Source: Vermamoeba vermiformis (Eukaryota; Tubulinea; Echinamoebida). Taken from it: a DNA stretch of 64,000 nucleotides. Below, piece by piece: positions 11,854 through 23,129 of the stretch (its first letter is position 1; each line of letters starts with the position of its first letter). The position numbers were made by a program, and so were the translations under genes. The notes under the pieces were generated by a model. It was not told the origin of the DNA, made no database searches, and saw only the letters and a program-made list of their open reading frames with translations. The stretch covers positions 248,001 to 312,000 of the forward strand of contig JBEWZL010000152.1 in the NCBI GenBank assembly GCA_045837725.1, given 5' to 3'.

Positions 11854-14800
11854 TCAAAATCCCATGTTACGTTTACGCTTTTTCGCGCCAGTGGATCCAC
11901 CTTGTTGCGAGGAAGTAACAGTAGGCGTGGATGGAATACTACCAGAGAAGTAATTTTGTGATTGTGGCTGTGAAGCAAACGGATCTTGCGACGACTGACT
12001 TCCAATCCACATTTCATCGTTATCAACGACGGTTTGGAGCTGAGATCCGGGTCCAAGAGTCACTCTGAAATGCGACACTGAAGGCGTGCTTGGTGTGGAC
12101 GGTACTATAGTCCTGGCCCTCTTAGGCATAGACAAGTTAAACTCTTCATTATCCGCTGGTGTAGGCCGGGACTCCTTTGAAATAATGACAGGTGTCAGCG
12201 TCACGTGGTGCGCGGGGGTTGACGGCGCAGAGTTCATATTAAGTGCTCTGGCTGTCGGCAATGGCGCAGGTCGAGGTTTGCCCGAGGATCTCGCGACACT
12301 CGGCAGCTCAATTGTTTCAACATTAGCCATTGGCGCTGTCACCGCTGATTGCGTCGGAGTTTGTTGCGCTGTCACAGGTCTCCTCGATGAAATTAACGGC
12401 GTGAACGGTGTCGCTGCTGTTCGTTTCGTAGGTGAGTTTTGATTGGCTGGTCTTGGAGTTAACTGTGTCGAGCCCATTCTCGGCGTTTGGAACGTCAATC
12501 GTCGTTGAATGTCTTCGATTTGGCTCTGCGTGTGTTGCGTCAAATTTATGCTCGCGTCATTGTTCAAGAAGCGTTCCTGCGCTGCAGACCAATCTTCTTG
12601 CAACTTGGTTAACATTTCACGGCGCTTATTGGCGGGATTAGCTTGTGCATTGACCGATTGACTCTCGCTATTATCTACAGTCTTATTGCCGTCCTCTTCA
12701 ACCTCCATCTCTTCGGGGACTAACGGATCCAGATCGCCTTACGAAAAAAAGTTAGGCATGATTGTAATAGCGTATAATATTATAATTATGGTACCTTTGA
12801 CTCTGCTAAATGGTATAGAGCAATAAACTAAGCCGTAATCGTGTTGCAAGTTCTCAGCCCAATGCGCGACTTGGTTCATTCTCTCTTCGTTTTGACTAAA
12901 GTTTGACTCGATGATTTGTTCTTTAACACTTTGCATAATAACTAGTGTCTTCTTAAATATAATTTCGAAGGCAGGATGTTCTTGAAATTCCAACTCTTCT
13001 TCGGGACTCATCGTTACAACTCTTTGTTCGAGCTCTTTGACTAGTTCTTGCTTGGATACCTTGACGTTAAGTTCATTTGTAACGTATTTCATGATTTCAG
13101 CACTAAAATGAATAAAATTAAGGGAAATAAGTTTTTCCGGAAATATTCGGAGTTTAGTGCACCGCGTACTGGATCCAATAAAAGGTACTATATCATATAA
13201 TAAGTGGTAGTAGGATACAAAGTACGTGGCCGTTTGATGAAGGTCATAACTTTTTCCATAATCTTGTCTATTCGCGAATGGTGCTTCGTTTCTCGCGGCA
13301 GTTCTTCTTTGACTTTATCATCCTCCGTAATATCTACATAACCGTATTAATGACATGATATATTGTAATGATATTCACGAAGAATAATCTATTTTTGGTC
13401 GAATTTTTGTCAAATCTGCATCCAGTACGTACGTTTGAAAAGTCCCCATAAATTCGCAGTATAATGCTCTTTCAAGTTCATATCAGGCAGCCGAGCCATA
13501 TTACGCTCCGAAATATCCTTTTCTATCGGCGACATGAGTACATTTCGTTCTTTTTGAATTATTTTCCTTGGCGATGCAATATTGGCATTATTCAAGGGCT
13601 GAATAGAGAAATTTTGGAAGAATATATCGCCGTGGACTGATGCGTGAAATATTTTGAGTGATTTCCCGCCTTTAGCTCTGTACATCAAAAACTCCGGATC
13701 TGCTTGAGTAGCGTCATCGTCTAACAAAAATTAGGCTTAGTAATCTATTTTAACGAATCGATATGATAATTATTATGAAAGGGTGTCGGATAGAGTACAA
13801 TATATATCTTATTAAGGTAACACGTGACCTACCAATTCGTTCAACGTCCGCTAACATCATCAACACACCGCAGAGTCCGTGATTTGTTTTCGTGGAAAAG
13901 AAATGCAAAAAACTAATAAAAATGATTAGATCTTATGGTATATAATAATAATAATAATGTATTTTTGAGATAAGAGAATATTAGAGAAATAGTAGTGTAC
14001 TACGTACTTGTTGTCATCTTGCGATGAAGCATAAGTATTCAATTTGAACGGTGTATGTAACAGCTGCGGCGTTTGACTCGGTGCACTCATAAAATGATTT
14101 TTCCAATTAATCGGATTGGGCACTGTTGGCATTGACGACAAAAAAGTTAGACAGTCCTTCGCTCAATTTACTCTTCTTTTTAGAACGTGATGGCTCTTGG
14201 GAGATTTCGCTCGAATTGCCCAAACTGTTGTTATTGCTGTTGCTATTTATATTCGCTGGGACTATATTCGTCGATTTAAACTGCCAAAATTGGATCTCGC
14301 CTGATTTGTAATTGGTGACCAACATCAACACTAAAATAAGCTTCATTAATACGTAATATTAATATAATAATATTACTAACCTTTTTCTTCATAAGTGTCG
14401 GTAAAAAACGCTTGCGGTGGCAGATCCTGAAAAATAATTAAATTTAATTATTTTGATAACGAAGCTGTATAATCATATAATCTTACTAAATTATGCGCAC
14501 AAGTCAATAACGGATCGCTAGCAGCTCGTTCATCAAAGACCATGATATAATGTGTCGTTGATAAAAAGAACTGAAATGGATTGACCGGATGTCGCTTGAC
14601 GGCACAAATAGTTTGCTCGATTTTGCTATCTCCTTCTTCATAACTATCTAATTGACCCTATTTGATATTAATTAGCATATAATATTCTCAAAAAATAATA
14701 TTTTTATCCGTACCTTGAAGCTGTACAAATTGAACAATAATTTAACTTCAGTTGTTGGTCCCTATAATAATATAATTAATATACTATTAATATATTATGG

Positions 14801-16099
14801 TATGTTATATTAGTTACTCTAAAGTCGAGGGCATAGATGTCATGTTGTGAGCATAACAACAATGTTCGTGGATCAGATCCGTACTCGACTTGCCGCCAAG
14901 TTTGATAAATAGGATCTTTACTCGCTAATATGCGTATCCTAAGGACTTACATTAATATATATGATTTTGAAGAAAAAATAACGTACCTTTTCGGATCTAT
15001 AATTCCTTCCCATAAATAGACACATCCGTCTTCAGTAACGAATGAAATTTCTTTTTCTAGTGTTGGATTAAACGCAAAATTAAATATTCTGCAGTTGAAT
15101 TGAAAGTGCTCCATTTTCTTGAACTTCAGCCGTACTTCGTTATGAAATTTTTTCTTCTTCAAATCGAATAAAATTATCTGATAATCTGTTCGAACTGCCA
15201 ATAACGGTCTATGCTTCCCCATATCTATATATAACATATTATTAATATCAATAATCATTATCATAATGATTTTTGGACTTACAATGTTTTTTTGAAAATT
15301 CGACATGCTTGATTGTACTATTTACATTGGTGAATCCTAATCGTTTAGGAGGCTTAATCTTTGATATATTTATAGGAGGCTCCAAGTCTTGTAACGGACA
15401 AACATCTGTTTAAAAAGTATAGTTAAGGATAATAAGATTAAGTGCGTGTAAAGTAGCGGATCCAACGGATCTTGAAAAAGGATACTAAGAATATCTAACA
15501 TAGGACCTTTAGGATAAACTAATATAGGATGTTCATATTCACTCCACTGTAATGAAATAACCGTCAATTATTATTTTCGCGCCATTATTTAATTAAATAA
15601 TTTATCGATTTTTTACCGTGCACGTCGCCAATAAATTTCCTTGATAAGCGTCCGATGTACTTGACTCGTGCTTTATAATTTTTTTCTCGTAGGTTAAAGC
15701 TTCTTGCAAAACTTCTGTGGGAATGTAAAGCTCTGGATGTGCTTGCCGAAAATGAATAACCTGTTAAAATGTTAAAATGGCCCCTTTAATATTATATATA
15801 TTATTTGATGGGTGCTATTAATTCTTACATCTTTTTGCGCGGCTATCTCAGGGTCCGGGATCGGTTCTGGAGTTTGAAGAAATAACGGATCGATCTGTAA
15901 ATTAGCCAATAATGGCGCAACTTCATGCTGGAGTTCTAATCTTATAGCCCCTATAATGTATATATTTATTGAATTATTCGGCAATAAATTAGCGGATCTT
16001 ACTCTGATTAGTTCGTTGGTTGAATCCAGTCAGCCCAAAGTCCCAAATAAATGGCGGGTCTGACGGTGGTAGCTGCAAAGGAAATTCACTACCGTTCAT
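11854..16099 (-). CDS. TAF1C: TAF1C/Rrn6-like RNA polymerase I initiation factor subunit
   Basis: A long many-exon gene. The start ATG is at 16099 (MNGSEFPLQLPPSDPPFIWD), with the intron phase checked into exon 2. Middle exons read as a WD/beta-propeller: HRPLLAVRTDYQIILFDL, EISFVTEDGCVYLWEG, TWRQVEYGSDPRTLLL and ADERAASDP-like FQFFLSTTHYIMVFDERAAS. This pattern (Trp-x-x-Val/Ala-x-Tyr-x-x-x-Pro-Arg, then 'DER' and 'DPLL') is that of TAF1C in animals and Rrn6 in yeast, the SL1/core factor subunit that brings Pol I to rDNA. The C-terminus is a Ser/Thr/Pro-rich tail ending KKRKRNMGF, like the basic ends of the family. Introns are short. Family assignment is by motif recall and has not been aligned. 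Confidence 0.75.
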
Positions 16100-16262
16100 A
16101 AGCTGTAAATATTTTTCTTTTGTGGTATGTCATTTCACGATCAGATCTGATAATTTTTGTTTGGCGATCTGACCGAGCAGAAAAATTTATGTTCAAATCG
16201 CTTTAAGACATTATTTAGTTTGTTTAATTTACATATGTATATTCGGCTATATATAACAGATC

Positions 16263-18065
16263 TTATTGCTGTACAGATTCGTTTTTCATGTTTGGATCGA
16301 CTTGTTCGTACAATGACGGATCTTGCCCAGTTTCTTGTGCATATTCATCTCCTTGCTTTTCAACATTGATATTGTTCTGCATTTGAAGTTGATGCATTTC
16401 GTCGATCGATCCTTCAACAACGTTAATAGCGTTCATATTGTTGATCGTGGTGACCATCCCGTTCTGATCCGGATGCATCATGAGTTCGCCTTGATTATCG
16501 TTATTAGCGCCTAACGGTCCTTGAAGTTGTGGCTCGGCCCACTTGAAAAATGCGCAGGTGAGTTGTCTGCAGACGAAGTAAGGTTTCGACTTTTTCGGGT
16601 TTTGATAAAACGCTTCCTGGAAACAATAACAATGGGGCCTGCCGACTTTAATATCCAATTCGAGTCTTATCCTCAGCAAGTCGTTGATATCTTGCCTAAT
16701 TATTCTGTCGCCGTCCTCGCATTTTTGTCGCTTAATTCTAAAAAAGGAAAAAAAATTTTAATCAGTACACTAAGTTCGCTAGTACCCGATAATAAAATTG
16801 ATAAAATAATTGATATTTGCAGCGCACGTACTTTTCACCGTGATATTCTTCGCCCGATTCAAGCATATAAGGAGTAATGTCAGTTGCGTTGTTGATCGAT
16901 TCTGCCAGCAGATGCGCTTCGAACTCTTCATTGAGCAAGTTGTTATAATTAGCGTGGGTTATTAATGCATTTGCTGGCCGTTTAAAAATATGTGTAAATT
17001 CAGATCTGTCGAGATTGTTCTTGTGCCTCGAAACTCTCGTGTTCCGTCCCTCCACGTGCCTCTTCACCGACAATAGTCCCGAGGCCTTATTCAGCTTAAA
17101 ATCAGTGTCGCAGACCACGCAAAAGACTTCATTAGGCGAAAGAGCGATGATCGTGTTCGGAGAAAATCCACCGGACAAGAGGTACTCGTTGATCTTGCCT
17201 TGGAACGGAGTCAATGAACTTCGCTCGACTGGTGCTTCTCTTTTACGTTTTGATGATTTTTTTCGTTCTTTGCGTTTGTGTTGCTTAAAAGAATTAAAAT
17301 TAGGATTTTTTGTCATTTTTTTGCGGGATCAGATCTGCTTACCAACAACTGATCAGCACTCATCCATAGACCTCTAACCATGCCTATATCTTTCAGGTCG
17401 CCCTTGTCTAAGTCCAAGAATAGGTCTACTGTGCCAATACCCTCTGCCTCTATAGCACAAAAGCTGGTTAGATCACGTGTCTCGCGGTAGATCCAACACA
17501 CTTGTGAACTATATGTACGTTATAAATTACTTACCTAACTTTTCCATTGTAGACTGAACGACTTCTCGCGCTATTTTGGCACGATCAGCGGCTGTTTCAA
17601 GCAATGCTCGCAGATCTCTTCGAATGTCAAGGTTGATAGTCTCCTGCGTATAGTAAGCCACTTCTAGCATATTCTTTCGTGCCTCGTCATCTACCTGAGA
17701 ATAATATTGTTAGGATCGCATAATAGACACTATAATATGCCTACCTGACTAATTTGGTTGCCGTGCTCGTCAACTACTGTGTTTTCGTCACCTTTGCTCA
17801 TGATCTGGACGTAATAGTTTCCTAATGACGATTTAGTATTTTTCATAATATATATGAGTCTAATTGTTGTACCATTACTCTCCAAAAGCGTAATCTGCGC
17901 TTTGTCGAGCACATTCGTATCCAGAGAGTCGCTTAAGCCTGATTCATGATGATAGCGCACGTTGTCTACTACTAATTCACCATTGTTGATTTGGCCGTTG
18001 TTCTTATCATCCGACATAAGTTCCATGCTTGAGCAAGTGAGATTAGTCACAAGATGCGCAAACAT
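16263..18065 (-). CDS. GRF zinc-finger protein
   Basis: Five exons (17745-18065, 17535-17694, 17343-17500, 16832-17283, 16263-16737) join in frame to 521 aa. The N-terminal half (about 210 aa) is unrecognised. A Lys/Arg run (KRKERKKSSKRKRE) is a likely nuclear localisation signal. Next is a Cys pair (CVVCDTDFKL...VKRH) resembling a BED-like finger. Near residues 380-420 lies GRPHCYCFQEAFYQNPKK followed by PYFVCRQLTCAFFKWAEP, a GRF zinc finger, found in DNA-repair and topoisomerase-type proteins, where it binds single-stranded nucleic acid. The C-terminus is Asn/Gln/Met-rich. Exon 3 could instead read through its donor to a stop at 17313; the 59-nt intron is preferred because it restores frame into the basic region. 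Nuclear role inferred. Confidence 0.68.
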
Positions 18066-18166
18066 TTCTTATTATTTGTAAATATTAAATAATAAATGTA
18101 ACGATCGAAAATATTTGTAGTTTGTTGTACTGATAGTTTGACGCTGACACTTTTGATTGGTTTTCG

Positions 18167-18211
18167 ATTTCCTCCATCCTCCTTTTTTGTTGCAAGGAGG
18201 ATGGAGGAAAT
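18167..18211. repeat. Perfect 18-bp hairpin, 9-nt loop
   Basis: ATTTCCTCCATCCTCCTT (18167-18184) is followed by a 9-nt loop and its exact reverse complement (18194-18211). It lies about 100-150 bp upstream of the ATG of the GRF gene, so it may fall in its 5' UTR or promoter. Confidence 0.9.
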
Positions 18212-18980
18212 GTTTGGACCAAGCAAAAAAAAAGCGACAGCCATCATTTGCCACCTTTACACGAGTAACATATTTATGGACGGACTCCGCCATTAAAATA
18301 ATACGAACCAACGTAGTTTAAAATCCGGATTTAGATCCTTGATCTTACCTTTTCTGTGGGCTGTTGCAAGAATGTAGAATCTATCAACGACAATATAAAA
18401 TCCAGCACAAAAATTAGAAGCCTAGTTGTGCGTGGAAATATGACCAGAAAGAGAACAAAAAATTAATCTGAGTTTGGACTAGCTCGCTCTTTGGCAGCTG
18501 CTGCAAAAGGTAGAATCTCGTAAATACTAATAAAATGCGCAACCAGCTATTGGACAGCGATTAACGACCTTTCACAGCCGATCAAAGAGCGTTTCTTGAC
18601 GGCGTCAGATCTGACGGTTACCAAACAATCTGGGCCTTCCTTTATCTCTTGTTATCATTGACGCGATATCGGTGATCGACTCTACCTCTAATTGCACGAT
18701 AATAGAACTGGGGCTTGGCAAACCAGAACACGCAAACACGAGCACTGGTACGCGTTATTTTCAAGCTGGCAAATCGACTATTTATTGGAAAGTTTCATTC
18801 ACTTCATCTTTGGTATTGTTATCAAATAGCTTTCGGTATGCGAAGTCATAAGAAAGGCTTATTTTGGTTGACTTGAAATTTCCGAATTTCGGAGCTTGTA
18901 GCGCTTGCTGCTCCAAATAGGTTTAAAATTATTACGTGGTTCGTAGATTCGATAGGAATTTCCCGCATTCCGGAACGATA

Positions 18981-19044
18981 CTCGTTACGCGAAGTTCGTT
19001 GGAATATAACGTTAACGAAGTAGTCGACTACCACACGTAACGAG
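18981..19044. repeat. Inverted repeat with nested palindrome before prenyltransferase start
   Basis: CTCGTTACG (18981-18989) and its exact complement CGTAACGAG (19036-19044) flank a 46-nt spacer that contains the 12-bp palindrome GTAGTCGACTAC (19020-19031). The right arm ends one base before the ATG at 19046. It could be an operator-like site or a 5' UTR hairpin. Confidence 0.75.
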
Positions 19045-19045
19045 C

Positions 19046-20183
19046 ATGTTCGAACAGACCAGATCTAAAGCTAGAATTCTAAGCCAACACTTAGAATTAC
19101 CACCAGAGCAACAAACTGCAGTTGAATCGATTCTTAATGACATCGTCTTTCCTTCATTTGGCCGAGATCACTTTTACCCTCGTTGGCCTTCCTACATCAC
19201 CGACGATTTTTCGCCCATAGAATTCAGCGTATCATTTTCTCCGAAAGGCGCGAAGTTAAGACTTATTTTTGAGCCTCTTGGCAACGAAGATCCAATTGAC
19301 CTGATCAAGCTTCGAGACGCATCCGCGAGCACTTTGGAACTGTTGAGAAAGCGTTGGCCTTATGAACTCAACTTGGTTCAGTTCAACGCGGTCAAGGACT
19401 TGTTCTTCATTGATGACCCGCGTGGCAAATTGGTCTGCTGGTACGGCGTTGACTTCGGCGCAGCACCTATTATCAAGGTCTATTTCAATCCACAAATTCA
19501 AAAGCCCGAAAAGTCCGCACTTAAAGTTGGCGAGGAGTTTATGGAAAAGCTCAACCATGGTCAACATGAAGGTTGGCTAAGACTTCGTGACTACTTGGCG
19601 TCACATCCGGATACCGCCGAGATCGAGGCTTTGAGCACGGATCTGATCGCTCCTGAACGCGCGCGTATCAAGGTATAGTATTGGAATATCACGTAGCCAT
19701 TGAGCATGAGCTTATATGAGCATTTAGGTTTATGTGAGATTCTATGGTGCCACTCTAGCGACCATCGAAGAGGCCTTGTCGGTTACCCACAGATCCGACG
19801 TGAAAGCTTACGTAGAAGAACTCCGAAACACGTTTTGCAAGGGCATGAGAACCTTCTCGGGTGGTGTAGTAACATCGGGCGTTATGATCACTTTCATCTT
19901 CAACCCAACGGATCCGAATCCGCTTTACCGAGTGCACGTGCCTTTACGCCACTACAAATCGGATCTGGTTATTTCTGGTATGGTAACGGACTTCTTGAAT
20001 GAGAACAATATGGAGAGATATGCGACTGGTTATCAGAAGATGATCCAAGAATTCTCTGGGAATACAATGCATCATTCAGGCTTTCAGACTTACGTCTCGC
20101 ACGCACGTCCAACGGCTTCTACTGTTGACTTAACAGTTTATATAGCCCCGCTCTTGTTCACTAAGACCGACCTAACTAGTTAA
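19046..20183 (+). CDS. DMATS-type aromatic prenyltransferase
   Basis: Two exons (19046-19672, 19728-20183), phase 0, 360 aa. It follows the fungal dimethylallyl-tryptophan synthase (ABBA-fold) family: DDFSPIEFSVSF near the N-terminus (family D-H-T/S-P-x-E), FEPLG with the conserved Glu region, WYGVDFGAAPIIKVYFNP (family DLK...K.YF.P), RIKVYVRF (family RLK.Y.R), and YRVHVPLRHYKSDL (family KLY.PV.HY...D). These enzymes attach a prenyl diphosphate to an indole or other aromatic ring using Lys/Arg/Tyr side chains on alternating strands. At 360 aa it is somewhat shorter than the 420-460 of fungal members. The neighbouring oxygenase and monooxygenase suggest secondary metabolism. The substrate is unknown. 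Confidence 0.82.
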
Positions 20184-20255
20184 AACGAGTGTATATATTA
20201 TTTGTAGTATAGCCTATATAAAAATTGTGTTGTACCCGATAAATTGTTGCAAAAT

Positions 20256-21190
20256 TTATTTATTTAGTTCTACGGCTGTAAAGCGTAGCCGTGGAAAGCC
20301 AAATAAGGAAATGAATATTCGGCGAACTATCAATACTAACAAGACAATTTTTGATAGGATTGGATCCTGCTTGATCCCCAACGCGTTGCACGTCTTGCTA
20401 TCGAATATGGCTCCCAAAAAGCTTGACACTACGGGACGAGGCACCATTTTGCCTAAAAAATCGATGGAAGTTTGCGTAAGTAACGCAGCATTTGTGGTAA
20501 ACTGGAAATTGTCTCTTTCGAATCGCTGTTTAAATATTTCCATTTTAAGGTACGTTTCCGGAATTTCCCTACAAGAATTATTAATACATATTGCATTATA
20601 CTACTATTTATTGGTCAATACGTACTTTATACCCATCGCCTCGCCAACTCTTTTCCAACATTCGTAAACGGCGTACTTTTCCTCTTCTATTGGCGCTCGA
20701 TAATCGTACTTTTCCATGAATTTAATTGGTTCAACAGCGAATACCGCTAAAGTATATAAATAATACTTGTTATCAACGGCAATGTTCCGATGAATGGATC
20801 TTAGCCGCGCCAAAGTATTTTTCCATTCCTCAGACTCTATATCATTGACCAGGCATTGCCGCATTAGTTTAATAGTATCGGCGTGCCTATAAATACGATT
20901 AGTTCTATTTTTGGAAGTTGGTGTAAAGTCACGTACCGAACTTCAGGTGTTTTTATAAACTTCGCCGTTGCAGCCAGTTTATCAGCTATCTCGGGCACCG
21001 CGAACGTCAGAAATGTCGACATTAATGAGCCACCATCATTTGAGAACGGAAATTCTTTGTAGAAAAGTTGTCGCATAACGTAGAACGGATTCGTTCGGTA
21101 CATTTTTTTGACGTTGTAGATCCGCCATAGTCTAATGATTTGGATGAGGCCAACGTAGATAAATAGGAGTATATATGCTATGTAGTGCAT
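20256..21190 (-). CDS. mpaB-type (rubber-oxygenase-like) ER-bound oxygenase
   Basis: Three exons (20937-21190, 20626-20886, 20256-20568), 275 aa, phases checked. It begins MHYIAYILLFIYVGLIQIIR, a single membrane anchor. The core shows LRSIHRNIAVDNKYYLYTLA, then EPIKFMEKYDYRAPIEEEK, YECWKRVGEAMGIK and LGKMVPRPVVSSFLGA. This is the pattern of the DUF2236/latex-clearing-protein family that includes MpaB', the ER oxygenase which cleaves the farnesyl chain in mycophenolic acid biosynthesis. The reading frame extends upstream without an ATG, so 21190 is taken as the start. It converges on the prenyltransferase (72 bp apart) and diverges from the monooxygenase (115 bp apart). A role in cleaving or oxidising a prenyl chain is inferred from family and context. 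Confidence 0.78.
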
Positions 21191-21305
21191 CGTGATACGA
21201 ACTGATATAATTCTGAGTCCCTTTTTTTCGTAGATACCATGGAAATTTCGAAATTTCAGGCATAATTCGGTACAATCAATTTTTATCTGTTTAGCAGCGT
21301 ACAAT

Positions 21306-23077
21306 ATGATAGCATCAATACGAACTTTATTTTTACGTATATTTTTGATAGCAGCGTATTGCTTGTACTATTGGATGGTCAAGCCTCGCTTGCCAATGAA
21401 AGAGAAAAATACTAAGCAGATCCGACGAGTTTGCGTTATTGGTGCCGGCTTCAGTGGTATAGCAGCTGCTCGATCACTCATGAAAAATGGAGCAGGCTAC
21501 AGTATTGTTATATATGAAGGTCGAGAAGATTTGGGTGGAATATGGTATCAAGAAAAAGTCAAGCCAAAATTGACCCTGAATGAGCAAGCGGATCTCACAC
21601 GATACATGAGCCCATGCTGGGACACTATGGTGACCAACTCCGGTACTAAGGTATGATTTATTATTCGCATATATAATATTCTAACTATTACTAGTCAACT
21701 TTTTTGTCGGATCAACCGCTGGATCTTGAAGGCAAACTGCCGATCGATGGTGTTTCTCACCAGACCATTAAAAGCTACATTGAAGCGTATGCGAAGAATA
21801 ACGATATATATGACAAGATCCAGTTTAACACTACAGTATCGAACGTCGACAAGGTGAACAACAAGTGGCTCGTGCACATCAACACAGCAGATAGCGCATC
21901 CGTCGAAGAATTTGACGCCATCATTGTCTGCACTGGTACGCTATGGTCTCCGTTAATACCGAAAATTCCTGGAATCGAGAACTTTGAAGGCGATGTTATT
22001 CATACAAGCTTGTACACAAACGCCGAACCATTCAAGAACAAGAATGTTTTGGTTGTTGGATCCGGCACGTCATCAACCGACATTGCCTTAGAAACTAGCT
22101 TCGTTGCAAAGAACGTCTACTACTCGACGCGGAATGGCCGCATATACATCCCGAAGCACTTTTTTGGCGATAAAGTTACCGGCACTGATTTCCTCTGCTT
22201 GTGGTTCCGATTCCGAGGGCTGTTTTGGCGCAAACTGTATCAGTGGACGGGCTTATTCAGAGATTTTACGTATCCTAAGCGAGACATGCTTGATTTGACT
22301 CCGTACGGTGTCCCAGCCCCGGATGTTTCGGGATCCATTGAAAATGGTACGTTCTGTCGAGTCAACTTTGATATGCTAATGTAAATGTTGCAGACCATCT
22401 TTTATCTGTTTGTAAAATCGAGTTTATGCACAGATTGAAGGAGAAGGCAATCACTGCAAAAGGCCGAATTCGACAGGTATCCAAAAGATCGGTTGAATTC
22501 GAGGACGGCTCGTCGATAGAAGTCGATAGTATTATCTTATGCACTGGATTTAGAACGAGTTATCCATTTTTGACGAAATTTATCAACACCGAGAAGTACG
22601 GCACTCCTTATCCTTTGTACGAACAAACGTTTTACTCCAAGGATCCAACACTTTGCTTCGTTGGAGCTCCTCGTTCATCTCTTCATGCGACAGTAGCAGG
22701 TAAATATATAAAGCTATTGCATTTCGGTAGCTAACGAGTTTATCTCAGAAATGCAGGCACGATGGGTAGCAGCTTACTTGAAAGGAGACGTTGGACTTCC
22801 TACGGAGCAAGCCATGCTCAATTGGCAAACAGAGCGCATTAAAAAGTACGGAAAATCAGAAAATGGACGCGCTATTAATAACATTAACATTATCGACTTC
22901 TGCGAGTTCGTGGCTAATCAAACAAACCAGAACTTTTCGTTCATCAGAGACTTTAATATGTTAGAAAAATTATTTTATCGGCCATATTCAGTCCAACGTT
23001 TCAATATTAACGATCAAAAAGGAAAACAATTGTACTTGAGAATTCTCGATTCATTCACCTTCACTATTTGGAAATAA
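21306..23077 (+). CDS. Flavin-containing monooxygenase
   Basis: Four exons (21306-21650, 21695-22346, 22394-22699, 22749-23077), 543 aa with all phases consistent. An N-terminal hydrophobic helix (TLFLRIFLIAAYCLYYWMV) suggests membrane anchoring. The FAD-binding Rossmann motif is VIGAGFSGIAAARSL. The FMO fingerprint FxGxxxHxxxY appears as FEGDVIHTSLY, and the NADPH site is VVGSGTSSTDIALE. ILCTGF sits near the second half, as in class B monooxygenases. The enzyme uses NADPH and O2 to oxygenate a nucleophilic heteroatom or, in Baeyer-Villiger relatives, a ketone; which one cannot be told. It shares a short divergent promoter with the mpaB-type gene, supporting co-regulation. Confidence 0.88.
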
Positions 23078-23129
23078 ACTTATTTATTGTCGTTACATGT
23101 TATAGCAGTTCGATTGGTAGTATTTTAGT

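Larger units (their letters stand above)
18066..19045. promoter_or_regulatory. Divergent intergenic region with hairpins
   Basis: 980 bp between the GRF gene (minus) and the prenyltransferase (plus). It contains a perfect 18-bp hairpin at 18167-18211 close to the GRF start, and an inverted repeat with a nested palindrome at 18981-19044, ending one base before the prenyltransferase ATG. No convincing gene was seen; a minus-strand open frame at 18846-19034 lacks support. Confidence 0.5.

Noticed and set aside
20864-21304. Longer start for the mpaB-type gene at 21304
   Set aside because: The first codon there is TTG; the first ATG in frame is at 21190 and gives a clean membrane anchor.
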